Shown: positions 35,515-47,027, counted from the stretch's first letter. The stretch is 64,000 nucleotides of DNA from Bradysia coprophila (GCF_014529535.1 NW_023503372.1:2331772-2395771), one strand, 5' to 3'. Notes: generated from the sequence alone by a model not told the origin. Numbers and translations: made by a program.

Positions 35515-38063
35515 ATGGGTCAGTCAACGAGTGTAAATACCATCAATTACACACCTGCGTCCAGTCGTCGGCGAAGTTTTCTATCACCATTTTCCCGAAG
35601 GAAGAAACATAAAAGTCCATTGAGCGCAACGTTTCAAGCTCCATGTTCCAGTAACTTTGAAGCTTTAAATATAAATGCGGCAACTGTTGAACAGGTGAGT
35701 GAATACATGAGAACTCAATGAATTCAATTAGCAAGGGAAGCATGATAATGTAGTGTTGCTCCCTTTATACCCAAAGAGGAAACCATTCAGGAGTAGTTTT
35801 ACAGCCTATTTTTTATTGTAACCTATGGAAGTCAATGAAAATGGCAGAGAGCATGACCAAGGAAATCTCTAGTTAGACGAAACGAAAAATGGTCTACGTC
35901 AGCGACATTGTGCTGTTGTTGGAAATTTATTTTATTTTTTTTGCATTTACAGTTTATGACATTACCGGGAATTGATCGACGCATCGCTCAAAGTATTGTC
36001 GATCATCGAGCCGCCATTGGAGGACGTTTTCAACGCACTGACGACCTGGCTCTTGTGTCTGGAATAGGCGCCGAAAGACTTGAACAAATTCGTCCAGAAA
36101 TATGTATTAAAAGGAGCACACGATCAAATCAAGGGTACGCCTTGCATTGAATAGTGAAATACGACGAATCAATTCGAACATTCCCTTCTAGATCTTCAAT
36201 GAGCTCACGAACACCGTCGCTAGACTCATTATTCTCCGATCCCAATTTGGGCCAACCGCAGAAACTAATCTTAAATGTAAATACAAGCAGTGTCTTTCAA
36301 CTACAACAAATCAATGGAATGAACCAAGAAATAGCCGCAAATTTGGTTGACTATCGAAATAGGAAAGGTCCGTTCAAATCTTTGGATGATTTGATTAAAG
36401 TGAAAGGATTATCACAAATGCGACTGGGAGCGTTACGGTCCTCCTTATGTGTAAATAATGATGGTAATTGAATCAGTGCGCGCATCAAGTGAGATTATTT
36501 GAAGTAATTTTTCGATTTCTTTTAAATAGAAATTCCAAAAACACCAAAATTCAGCCATGCCTCGTCCGTGACGAATGGTCCCACCTCAACGCCGGTGAGA
36601 AGCGTTTACAATTCAGGTCATCGAAAGTCTCTGTCCGTACCGATTAAAATGAACTTAGGAATGACGAATGGATTTGCAAATGTCCCGGTTGATGATATTT
36701 TCGATCTACTGGGTGCCTATTCGCATCGACCAATCGTAGAAGATAGTTACAAGTGAGTACATCAAATGAACTATAGGAAATTGACCGCAAATGTTTCACG
36801 TGAAAATGTTTTTCGTTCGTAAACAGTTACATCCGTAATGGTCACAACACTCTCCGGATAGCGTCGTGGAATCTAGACAAATTTACGTTTGAAAAGTCAT
36901 CAAATCCGGGCGTCAAAGAAGTCATTTGTCGTACAATTTTGGAGAACAAATTTTCTGTCATATGTGTACAGGAAGTTATGGAACCGTCCGCACTGCACAA
37001 TATTTGTAAAGAACTAAATCAACCATCGCTGAGGCGAGTGATCGAGTGGAAAGACAATACAAACAACTGGAAGTATGTAGCGAATTCGACGTGCATTGAT
37101 AGCAACGACATTAATGGTCTGGGTTTCATTTATAACGCCGACCGATGTGATCTCGAGCAAGACGAGTGTTTTGAAATTTCATTGGCTAATTGCGCAGACG
37201 TAGAAGATGTAAGTGCACGGTTTCGTATAATGACCACACTTGATTCTTAACTGTTCTTTGTTCTTCGACAGTGTCCGGTTCAGCCCAGTGCATTTATCGC
37301 AGCGTTCGGTATGGATGATTGGACCTGTTACATACTGAATACCTATCTGCGATTCTTCGACTTGCGACAAATCGACAAAATTATCAAGTCCGTCGAAACG
37401 AGCCTACAGACGCAGAAGATATCAATTTCGGATATATTTTTCGTTGCCGGTGATTTCTCGTCGACCACCTATGAGCCCGATCCGATAAAACATTTTAAAA
37501 CAATTGACAAAACACCCAGCAGGCAACCGGTCAACATTGACCTGGATGACATTGGCTTTTATCGTGTCGTCGATTCGTATTCCACATCGTTCAGTCGCGA
37601 TTTGCCGTTGAACAAATTAGACATAATCAGTTCCTGTAATATTTTGTGTCGCGACAAGATGCCCGTTCGGAATGCGTTTCGCAAAGCTCTGTACAAAACC
37701 AAATCGCCGTTAAGCATACACAATTTGAATCAAGTGCCTTCCGGTAAAAGTGATAAACTCTGTGGATATTATGGTGTAGTGCGGCAAGGCATGTGTCACA
37801 TGGCGATACCGAGAGGTTGGACATGGGGCGGTCCGGTCTCCGAACACTGTCCGGTATGGGTTGAGACATACAAGCGAAAAAATCGAATAGCATCGACGCT
37901 GCATCAATCGTTGGACAATGACAAAGAAGACGAACAGTCGTCGGTTGATCAGCAAATTGTGCGCAGGAATTCCTTTAATTCAAATATGTCTTATAAACGG
38001 TTAAATGGTCATGGGAATGTGAGTGGTTTGAATGAAAGTTCGGATTCCGTGTTCGAGAAATAG
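35515..38063 (+). CDS. EEPD1: EEPD1-like helix-hairpin-helix / EEP-domain protein
   Basis: Six exons: 35515-35694, 35953-36134, 36192-36463, 36530-36752, 36827-37208, 37272-38063; 676 residues against about 570 in human EEPD1. The start is MGQSTSVN, an N-myristoylation-type terminus, followed by Ser/Arg/Lys-rich sequence, which fits the plasma-membrane attachment known for vertebrate EEPD1. Two ComEA-like HhH motifs follow: LNINAATVEQFMTLPGIDRR, then LNVNTSSVFQLQQINGMNQ. The EEP domain starts near residue 295 (LRIASWNLDKF) and carries the metal-ligand Glu in ICVQEV (about E335), GDFSS and SEHCPVW. Family roles reported for vertebrates are 5' end resection at stalled forks and ABCA1-linked cholesterol efflux. 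The acceptor AG directly abuts the ATG, so at least one upstream exon must exist. A possible poly(A) signal is at 38248-38253. Confidence 0.93.
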
Positions 38064-38247
38064 GTTTTTTTTTCTGTTTGTTTAAAGTTAAAAAAATGAA
38101 AAAAATATAAAAGTTGTTAAATGAAATGAATATTCAAGTTTTATGTTATGTATATTAGGTCCAGAGAAGTTTTTGATAACAATTAAATCAATAGTTGAAA
38201 AATGAGAACGTTTCCGCGTTGTTTTTCAATCGTTGAACCGACTTTAA

Positions 38248-38253
38248 AATAAA
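38248..38253 (+). terminator. EEPD1: Candidate EEPD1 poly(A) signal
   Basis: AATAAA 185 bp after the EEPD1 stop codon; no closer canonical hexamer was noticed. Confidence 0.45.
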
Positions 38254-38599
38254 TGGAAAACCGAAATGACTCAACAAATCGCTAGACTAGGAGTGGACAC
38301 ATCCAGAAAATATTTTTATTTTTTTCTCGCCCTACATTTCCTTGTTCTTAAGATCACTAAGAACAGCTTTCACCGCAGTTTTTCGGTTTTGATTTTTCGC
38401 AACCAGCAGATGATCAAGAAAAAAAGTTCAGACGCTTTTTGTCAACTTTAAACAACTAGAAGTGATGTGTTCTCGCACATCTAATAAAATCGCGATTTGC
38501 GTGGCCTCTCCAAAGTTTATGGCCTTGCTAAAAATCTCCCGATGTATTTCTTTTAACATTTTCCTTTATTCTCACCTCATATCATCAGTGTGAGACATC

Positions 38600-38790
38600 T
38601 CATAATTTGGGAAGTGGATAGTGTATATGGCTGTATTTCAATGTAGAAATCGTTATGAATGTCTGTAAATGATTGGTAGTGTGTTTGTGGACATGTAATT
38701 TGAAATGAAAAATTGGTGCCAGGACGGGAGACGAACCCGCAATCTTCACCTTTCCGGGGCGATACTCTTACCACTTGAGCTACAAAAAGG
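38600..38790 (-). mobile_element. tRNA-derived SINE (minus strand)
   Basis: On the minus strand, A-box TAGCTCAAGTGGTAAGAG (38782-38765) and B-box GGGTTCGTCTC (38738-38728) are correctly spaced. A 5-bp T stem and an anticodon-like stem-loop (TCGCC CCGGAAA GGTGA) can be drawn, and CCTGGCACCA follows. The 5' acceptor strand does not pair with the 3' strand, so it is not a working tRNA gene. Three TACAAAAAGG repeats (38781-38810) precede it. The lower boundary near 38600 is a guess. Confidence 0.7.
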
Positions 38791-38831
38791 TACAAAAAGG
38801 TACAAAAAGATTTTTTTTCCATTTTTTTTAC

Positions 38832-39080
38832 ATTTTCTTGAAGAATTCGGAAAATAAAAGGACCCGTGTTTTTGTCTTTCTTGATTCGAGCAATAGTACC
38901 CTCTATAGGGCACTTTATACTTCCCATGTAAATGACGATTACAACAACAATTTGTATGGCGGGTGTGATCGGGTGTGAAAATTTTTTCAACTTCAACCAG
39001 TGATAATTTTTCGAATTTTGATTTTTTCGAGAAAAGAAAAAACACGGGTCTCTTTATTTTCCGAGTTCTTCAAGAAAATC
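38832..39080. mobile_element. Inverted-repeat element with ~50-bp arms
   Basis: Left arm 38832-38883 starts ATTTTCTTGAAGAATTCGGA; the right arm 39029-39080, reverse-complemented, starts GATTTTCTTGAAGAACTCGG. Both continue AAAATAAA..GACCCGTGTTTTT. The centre (about 145 bp) is unique and non-coding. It resembles a fold-back or MITE; no target duplication was identified. Confidence 0.75.
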
Positions 39081-39455
39081 AACTAAAAAGTATATGCGGT
39101 ACCTCCCTTATTAGCACAATTCTTCATATCGACAGAAACCAAGAGCGGAGCGAGCGAAAAATTTTATGAATGAAGCCCTACGGATGTACTTATTAAGGAA
39201 AATAGCGCGAGCAGAGCGAGCGAAAAAAAACTAAGCGAACTAAAATTTTCGTTTGGTCGCTATTACAGTTCTATGACAAGTCTTTTTTTCTATTTTCCTA
39301 CAAAAGATCTTGATTCGCTTCGCTTTTATAATCTAATTCATTTTTTAAATTCCTGATTCCTGTTCGTTCCTCACTCATTTCACTATTTTTATGATTTTCT
39401 AGTTTTTCAATGAAATCTCGATTGCAGGGTGGGATTTTCCGTTTTTTTTGTTAAT

Positions 39456-39575
39456 TTTTCGGTTTCAGTCCACTTCCCGATTTCTTGTCATTTCCCGAAT
39501 TCAGTCCATTTACCGATTTCTGGTCATTTCCCGATATCGGGTCATTTTATCATTTCTAGTCATTTTTCCGCTTCC
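39456..39575 (+). repeat. ~20-bp-period minisatellite
   Basis: About six degenerate units of the type TTTCCCGATTTCTGGTCA, with variants such as CATTTCCCGAATTCAGTC and CATTTACCGATTTCTGGT, over a TTTCGG-rich background. Confidence 0.7.
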
Positions 39576-40190
39576 TTTCTCCTTTTCATTATTTCTACCC
39601 GCTAGGTCAAGTGATCCTGGATACCAAGATACACATTACTTGCACATGCATCCACATATATAATAGATCATTTATCACATACACGCGGTGTTCGGGTGTC
39701 AAAATTACTTAACTAGAAGAATAATTAAAAAATTACACTTCAGTTCTATGTTGTTGTCTCGTTTTCGCTTATGTGACAAAATAGAGTACACACTTGTCAC
39801 TATCAATCTCGGCAAGCCTCGACTTCTTCGTGACAAGTGTGTAATATATATTTTGCAGGGCGCAAATTACTGTGTAATGATCAACTTTCGCATGGGATAG
39901 ATAATAAAAATCACATTATGTGACATATCATCTTGCCCACGTAATAACGCTGACAATCAATGTAAAAACAGAACCATTAAACAATTACAGGTAAAATGAT
40001 AATTACATATCTTTTCCTCGATTCAAAATTGTATTTCCACGTTTCTCATAATTCCGTTGATTTCGATGAAAATTTAGATTGCCCTAGACTCAGAATCTAC
40101 ATGCTTTTCTGGCCTCCATTGGATCGCGAATGGTGATTTGATTGATATTGTTGTATTGTTGCATAATAAGGGATAAAAAGTTGAAAAATA

Positions 40191-40256
40191 GAGTTTTCGT
40201 GTGAATATTGTTGATCCAAGGCCAAGTAGAGGTCAATAAACACACGAAAACGAGAC
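40191..40256. repeat. GTTTTCGTGTG fold-back, copy 1
   Basis: Left arm GAGTTTTCGTGTGAATATTG; right arm AATAAACACACGAAAACGAG. The perfect inner match GTTTTCGTGTG / CACACGAAAAC is separated by a short loop containing CCAAGGCC. The second copy is about 690 bp away. Confidence 0.75.
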
Positions 40257-40880
40257 TATTCAAATTTTCTCCCGAGTTATGTAATGGATTTTCTCATCTG
40301 GATACGAGATATCACTTTACTTCCCTTGCATAGTAATGTACTATTATCTGCTCATGAAACCTAAACCAAATATCTTGTTTTCCCTACGTGTGTAATAAGC
40401 CACTTTCGACCCTAGGGAAAACAAAAGCATGTAACTGGCACGGCGGTTTTTTTTAAGAATTAAAATTTTCCATTCGGCTTCAATGACACCAATTTGGTCT
40501 CTAGGTCTATACACTAGCGAAATCTAACAAATTACACATTTCATTGGACCTGAAGACGGTGTTGAATCAATGATTATTCGCTTTAAATTCCCGAAAAAAG
40601 AGGCAGAATAGTATTTGTATCGAAATTATCTGCCATAAATGTTGAATTATATATAAACAAATTTATTTATATCAACCCAACATAATACCTACAGAAACGA
40701 CCATAACGAGAAAACCCTGGGGAAATTGTTTTTCTTTCTGTACCAATCGCTCTAGGCAAATTTTGTGAATTCTTCAACGTATATCATGTATTTGTCCTCC
40801 TAAGCGTATGTTCTAATATAATTGGCTTGGCAATAAAGGAATTGCATAAAATAGTCATTTATATAAATAGTAGAAAAGTT

Positions 40881-40946
40881 CAGTTTTCGTGTGAATTTAA
40901 TTGGTCCGAGGTCCCATTGGTAAGTTCAAGAAACACACGAAAACAA
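40881..40946. repeat. GTTTTCGTGTG fold-back, copy 2
   Basis: Left arm CAGTTTTCGTGTGAATTTAA; right arm AAGAAACACACGAAAACAAG, with TTGGTCCGAGGTCC in the loop region. It shares arms and loop elements (TGRTCCRAGG) with copy 1 and is the same length. Confidence 0.75.
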
Positions 40947-41918
40947 GATTTAATTTTAGTTTTACCGAGGTATGATAAAGATTTCAGATTCTGGAGTACC
41001 TCAATCAAAGTACCTACTTGAATTGTATAAATTCCAACTTTCTCTCTTTGTTGATAGAGACATTTCTAAGAGGAAGAAGTTTTAATGAAAATGCATCAAC
41101 GAAAAATCGGTTGCCGAACCGAACTATTTCATTTGTCAAAACCATTTAATTGGGTATAATGTGACGCAAATTCCGATATCGGTTGGGCTGTTTTCGGTTT
41201 AGTTTTGGGCATCAATAGCATTGGCAGCAAAATTGTAACCCTATTTTGTTTGACTATAAAGTATTCCATTTTACAAGTCTTGCATTCCGATTCAGATACA
41301 TAAAGTGTCACGCTAAAATGATTTCAGTGGTTTCAGAAGAATACACAGCAAAACTTGCGTCACATACCACTCTGTTGAGGTTTTTTGCCTCATAAATTTT
41401 AAACGAAATGCTTTCATTTCTCGGAAAAGCTAAACTTTCATAAAAGAAGCTTTCACAACAGCAAAAAAATCGATATTCATTTGCCATTCAGTCGTGTGAT
41501 GACTACTACTTGGCATGCATGGCAATTTGGTTTGTCTCGGTGTAGCTGTGTTTTGTTGTTACGTTTTTTTTATTCCTGTCGGTGATAAATTATTAAATCG
41601 AAGAAAAGATGTCATTCACGGTTGTAGCAGCTAATAGCAAAGTCGAAACTTTGCGGAGAAAACTTGTCTCTGTTGCTGGAGTCATGATAAAGGATTTCGT
41701 ACAGTTCTGTTGTTTAGTCAATTGTGAAGTGAATCATATACTTCTGGCGCTATTCGGTTAGGTTGTAAGTAGTTTATAGAGTGACCGAATTAGTGTATTT
41801 TTGTAAAGTGAAATTTCTACTTAGAAGCTAAAAGAAATAGCAAAAAATTATGTAATCTGAAAAAGTTCAAACATAAACTTAACGATAAGGATCTTGTTCA
41901 CAAAATCGTTATTTGAAT

Positions 41919-44900
41919 ATGGAGCCATCCAGTGACCATTTGTCGGATGCCGAGTACGCTAAAATAGGATTAGCACTTTGGTTCAACAATAAACCCGAAG
42001 AAGCGGAAGAGTTCTTCAAACAAAGACTGGATAGCACACCAATTTTCGCCGCATATATTTTTGTCGTGTGTATGGTGAGTTCAGTCTAACTTTAAAGGAA
42101 AAATACTTCAACTCCCCGGCTATTTTAGAGAATTAATTTAAAATAATTTTAATTACCAGTCTGAAAAAGTCATTAATCAAAGGAATCAGTCATGAAGAAG
42201 CAACGACACAATAGAGTTTACATTGCTTTTTCATTCAGGTTCGTTTACCCCAACGTAGAAAGGGAATGACTTTGAAAAGTCGTGTGATGAATCATTACAG
42301 CAGATGGTGTGTGTCTTATTATTTTGTGATCCTCTACCTATCCGACTCGAAAGAATTATTTGTTATTTTGACATGCATCAATAAGATCCTTCCTTCGTTT
42401 ATTCGAATGGAACATAAAATGATCATTTATCAATGTAATTTTGCATTTCATTGATGATACAAGTGTTGTTCCTACCTATCAGCACAAAAAATTTACCATT
42501 TCGATTGTCACTCGGGAAATACACTTTTCCTAATTAAATTACAACAACAAAATCGATAATTATCCGTCATCGGACTAAACATAGCTCTTACACAGTTGCA
42601 ATATATGAACTATCTTTGAAGGCAAACTATTACAACCACACGCGCCCTAAATAATATGCAACATTTTATATGAATGTTTTTGATGAACCTTGTGGTCTGC
42701 CCGCTATTTTATAATGTAATGGCATTGTACATAATTATTATTCGGTGCTGCACCAAGTTACACAATTTTAATAAATCGAAAATCGATAAGTTGTTCAACC
42801 GACAAAAATAGAACTGGTTCTATGCATGTTCATGAATTATATTTGTGTGTTCTATTTCCGAATTAAAAACAGCCCCGTAGGAAATACATATTGGGGTTAT
42901 TCGGCTTAATCTCCGTCTGATTAGATTCAATGTACCATGCTGATACGTCAATAGCGTAGGTAGTAATTAACTCGACGGTTTCTCTTACTCGAATGAGTTA
43001 CAATTGTGAGAGTTTAAAACTCAACGGTTAAGTCTCAACTGTAGACAGATTTGTAACGGATACAGAACTGATTGAATACATTATATAGATCTAGGTTCAC
43101 AGGTGGAGTCAATAAAGGAGTTTTATTTATTTCCCCAGTAATATAGATCTAGGCTGCCTTGTTAAGCCAAAACACCGTATTGCATTTGTGCCTTTGCTTT
43201 TAAAGAGCTTTGGAGAGCTTTGAGTTTCTTTTGTACTGAAATAATCCATATTTCGAATAGAATTCAAAAGAAGCTTTCGAAAGCTCTACAAAGTACATAA
43301 TCAATGCGATACGGTGTTTTGCCTTAAAGGGTCTCAAAGAGTAGAATGCACAGAACTGTAACCAACGAAACTAGTACATTATATCAAAGACCGGTGCTAC
43401 GCGGATCATATGTTAAAGGTTTACTTTTTATTAAAATAAATGAAATTAATGCTCGGAACGGGTTGGATTTGATCTAACTGGATACCGAACCTGATTTCGA
43501 CCCGAATCTAACTCAGGTTCAACCCGACCTTGACCTTAACCTGAAATTTTTGATTTCGGGTTCAATTCGAACTGGACCCGAACCTGAATTGATTCGAATC
43601 GAATCTGACCCGAACCTGAACTTCTACTTTCGGGTTTAATCCGAACCTGATCTGAGCCTGACATTTTCAGGAAACCCGAAATTTTTCGTGAAGGGGCTTA
43701 TGTAGTGCTTGGGACAGCAATTGCCCACAATTACAACTTCATTTCTAGTTATTCTGAAGATCTTGAAGACTTTACGCATCGAATTCATTTACAGAACAGC
43801 ATCATCGCCTATGACGTTGAGCGAATCGAAAAGGCTCAAAATCTGCTGAAAGAATTGGAGAAAAAATGCTCATTAAACTATGGATGGCTGAACTCCATTC
43901 GTACCAAATGGTTTAGCCGAGCGACACCAAATCGATCGTTAGCAACGACCATTGAAGAGCAAATAATTTCAGCCGATGCATACATGAATCAAGCAATTCT
44001 AACGTTTTTTACGCAAGATATTTCCGGGTTCGTTGAGACTACGAGATGTGAAACATCGATTCGGTTAAATATATCCTTTTTGCATTTAAGGTTATTGAAA
44101 GGCAGCTGGCTGTTGAGTAAAGCTTGGAAAATCTATCAATCGACATACAGTCAAATATATTCGAAATATGTTGAACTGTTTGATAATGAAATGCCAAAAC
44201 CACGTAAACTGGATGCATAGGTTGTGACTAGTTAATGATATTTATTTGTTTGTTTGTCGATTTTCAGCCCAACCACATAACTATCATCCAATAATTACGC
44301 GCACCATTTCTCAATATGTTTGCACAGCCAATGTACAAAACAATTACGTTTTAGAGTAAATACCATTCCTTTCCCCCTATTTATCACAAGTAAAACTAAC
44401 GAGCTTTTAATCGCAGCTCTTCACCCCAAATTAATTCGTCCAACCACCATGTGACCAAAATTGACGAGGCCTTAAATTGTGATCAATCAAATAGAGCCAA
44501 TATTTTTAGTACCCAATTAGATGACAATATAAGAAATTTTTCGTCCAATTCGTTTAATATACCTGGCCATTCCAGAAAAACCGACAAAAACGCTTTACGT
44601 TTAGACTTAAGAAGCGATCAAAATGGTTTCATCTACCAGGGACCGTTGACATGTCCCGAAAGAATCACTCGCAGTGATAGCAACATGTCGTTCAATTTAC
44701 CACATACATCGTTGGAGTAAGACATTATCTCGCGTTTTTCCCCATTTTTTAGTAACATTCGTAAACCGCCGTAGGCATATTGAACCGGACGAAGTTAAAA
44801 GACTAATGGGATCCATAGCGTTCGGTTATGGCATTTTCCAATTGAGTGCATCACTTTTACCGAACCATTTGTTGAAAATAATTAACTTTTTCGGCTTTGA

Positions 44901-46340
44901 ATCAAATCGAACTGTCGGTATTTCGTCATTGATGTATTCCCGGATGTCGACCGACATAAGAAGTACATTGGCTTCGTAAGAAAGAATTTTTTTCCATAAG
45001 CCCAGTGTCGCTGTTAAAATTTCGAATATATTTAAGTGTGGCGCTACTCTGGTTCTACACATTCGGAAGTCAAATGTTCAAAAATGAGGACGGCTACTCC
45101 GACAGTGATATTAAAGCAGCTTCCCTGATTTTAGGCGAATGTAAAAGTAAATTTCCGAATTCAGCTATTTTCCTCTTTTTCCAAGGTCGTGTCGAGAGAA
45201 TGAAAGTAAGACTCTGACCAGGATAACCAGTTATTGGATGTTACACACAAAAATGTTTAATCGTTTAAGGCTAACACCAGCAATGCTATAGGGTCTTACA
45301 ATTCTGCTTTTCAATGTGCCGCACAAAAAGAGCTCAAACTGCTATGTCTTCAAGAAGTGGCATGGTGCAGAATGATTCAGCTGGACTTTTCCGACTCAGC
45401 ATACCGATTTAATGAGTTACGGTTGGTTCACTTATCACCAGAAAGTTGTCCAAAATAATCAAAAATTGATGTCATTGCAGACAGATCTGCTCGTTTTCTA
45501 AGGCATTTTACGCATACCTAACGGCAGTTTGTCAAGGTGCTCATGGAAACTACGTCAACTTAATTTCCTTCAGAACAGAAATTTACCAATTGACGCGGTC
45601 GTCTGCTCGCAAGGTTCGTGAATTTTTAAACTGACTTTCACGATCAAGTGATTCCCAAGATGCATCAATTGCAGGACACACAAATAATAAAATTTCTACA
45701 TAATCGGATCAAAGTATTTCCCAGTGACGATAAGGACCATCACAATCCGTTCTACTGGAAGTATTTGGTGTATGAGGTTTTGTATTTGTGGAACGCTTTG
45801 GGAAATGTTAGCTACGATCAGTTGGAACAAGTAGTTGATGGTAATAGTAAAAAGGAAATCAACTCGAAAGTTCGGTGAATGAAATCTCTTTCATTTTCAG
45901 ATTGCTCAGCACCGAATGAAATTGCTGAGGGACCGATGATTGGTCTGAAAAAACTGATTTTAGGATCTGCTCTTACTAGTCAGCGTCGTTTTCAAGCTGC
46001 TGTATTAGCGTTCAAGTAAGTGCCTTGATTGATTTTATCAATGGACAGCATATATAAGTTTTACTATTTCAGAGATTGTATAAAAGAATGTCAATCAAAA
46101 GCCGATTATCAGCACATCACCGTGTTCGCTCATTATGAATTAGCCATGCTACTGATGCAGTGCAGTAAAGATGTTGGTTTGATAGCCGCAATCGAATCGA
46201 TTATATTTTTAAGTAAAATTATGTTTCAGTACAAGGACGACGCGAAAAAGCTGCTTCAGGACGCGTTGTCATACAAGAACTACGATCTGGAAAATCGATT
46301 AATTGTGACCATTCAAAAAGAACAGAAAAAGTTGAATTAA
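41919..46340 (+). CDS. TTC39: Tetratricopeptide repeat protein 39 (Iml2-type)
   Basis: Eleven exons: 41919-42074, 43795-44203, 44268-44355, 44417-44716, 44775-44975, 45037-45205, 45270-45421, 45481-45613, 45675-45840, 45901-46015, 46073-46340; phases match throughout and the total is 718 residues. Family landmarks in order: NNKPEEAEEFF, NSIIAYDVERIEKAQ, the LLKGSWLLSKAWKIYQ box, SIAFGYGIFQLSASLLP, IINFFGF, LASVALLWFYTFG, FLFFQGRVERMK, then helical repeats to the end. The product is longer than vertebrate TTC39 (about 570-610) because of a roughly 130-residue Asn/Ser/His-rich insert coded by the small third exon and the fourth exon (QPHNYHPIITRTISQY...). In vertebrates TTC39B promotes LXR ubiquitination; the insect role is unknown. 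AATAAA at 46378-46383. The first intron (1.7 kb) carries a fold-back element and a degenerate minisatellite. Confidence 0.9.
43162..43328. repeat. ACACCGTATYGCATT fold-back element
   Basis: Left arm 43162-43222 (TTAAGCCAAAACACCGTATT, GCATTTGTG.., AGAGCTTTGGAGAGCTTT) pairs with right arm 43269-43328 (AGAAGCTTTCGAAAGCTC.., GCGATACGGTGTTTTGCC, TTAAA). The loop is about 46 bp. A single left arm occurs again at 18079. Confidence 0.8.
43452..43680 (+). repeat. Degenerate CCCGAACCTGA minisatellite
   Basis: Roughly twenty imperfect 8-12-bp units (ACCCGAACCTGAA, TTCGGGTTCAA, GATCTGAGCCTGA) in a CT/GA-skewed stretch that ends about 110 bp before a TTC39 exon. Confidence 0.75.
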
Positions 46341-46377
46341 TCGAATTTTTTGTAATTTTGATCCCATTAATCCTTAC

Positions 46378-46383
46378 AATAAA
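46378..46383 (+). terminator. TTC39: TTC39 poly(A) signal
   Basis: AATAAA 38 bp after the stop codon at 46340. Confidence 0.6.
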
Positions 46384-47006
46384 AACGCACCGTCAGCGCA
46401 CATGTTCTTCTCCATCAGTTAATAAAAATCACTTGATTCAAAAACACAAAAATTTAAGAAAAAAATTATTTCTCACCATAACGTAATAGTCGTAGATCGT
46501 AATAGTTGTTCCACCCTTATTATTGAACCACTGTGGAGTGTGGTAAACCAGGCGGGAGCAGTGTATGCATTCAAACCAGAGACATAAATCCCGTTCAAAT
46601 CGTCTACTTATGAATGAAAATCGCCTGTCAAATTGACTGGATAAGTTGACGCTGCCGTGATTGAACAATTCGTCCTTAATTTTATTTTTGTTTCGATTTA
46701 CAATAGCGTTCTCTTCAATATTATCGTTTATGTAACCCACTTTTCCCTTAGCTTACTCAGTATTTTCTTGCCCTTCCTCTCTCTATCCCTTCTTCTCGAC
46801 CTCGCCTCGGATCAACAGAATTCACACGAAAACTCTACTTTTCATCTGTTTATCCTTAGTCGTATAAATTCCCCATACAACTTCATGAAATTCGATGAAA
46901 AGACGAGTTTCGCCCCGGAAGCTTGTAAAATGTATATATAAATCCATTGCACCACGGGCCGTACGAGATATGTAAAAAACATTCCGTCTTGTTCATTTTT
47001 CTCAGT

Positions 47007-47012
47007 TTTATT
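47007..47012 (-). terminator. Poly(A) signal of the secreted helical protein gene
   Basis: TTTATT on the plus strand, AATAAA on the minus strand, 16 bp beyond the stop codon. Confidence 0.6.
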
Positions 47013-47027
47013 TTAAATATAAAATTC

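Larger units (their letters stand above)
38064..41918. other. Repeat-rich region between EEPD1 and TTC39
   Basis: Holds a possible EEPD1 poly(A) signal (38248-38253), a tRNA-derived SINE (38714-38790), an inverted-repeat element (38832-39080), a Lys-free low-complexity stretch with two GAGCGAGCGAAAAA units (39132, 39208), a minisatellite (39456-39575), two related fold-backs (40191-40256, 40881-40946) and the TTC39 leader. No gene seen. Confidence 0.65.
42075..43794 (+). other. TTC39: First TTC39 intron (1.7 kb)
   Basis: Donor ATG|GTGAGT and acceptor TTTACAG|AACAGC. Contains a fold-back element (43162-43328) flanked on its left by two ATATAGATCTAGG repeats (43083, 43141), and a degenerate CCCGAACCTGA minisatellite (43452-43680). 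No coding sequence. Confidence 0.8.
46341..47027. other. Convergent intergenic region, TTC39 to the secreted protein gene
   Basis: AATAAA for TTC39 at 46378-46383 and its complement for the minus-strand gene at 47007-47012. Otherwise I see nothing; a 100-codon minus-strand frame at 46438-46740 has no support. Confidence 0.6.

Noticed and set aside
38714-38790. A functional tRNA gene
   Set aside because: A and B boxes are good, but the 5' strand of the acceptor stem does not pair with the 3' strand and position 33 is not T; it is better read as a SINE head.
45614-45648. A 35-bp TTC39 intron ending at TCAAG|TGATTC
   Set aside because: Too short for a fly intron; using the acceptor at 45674 gives a 61-bp intron with matching phase.
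46438-46740. 100-codon minus-strand frame between TTC39 and the secreted protein gene
   Set aside because: Low-complexity composition, no homology and no start or promoter context.
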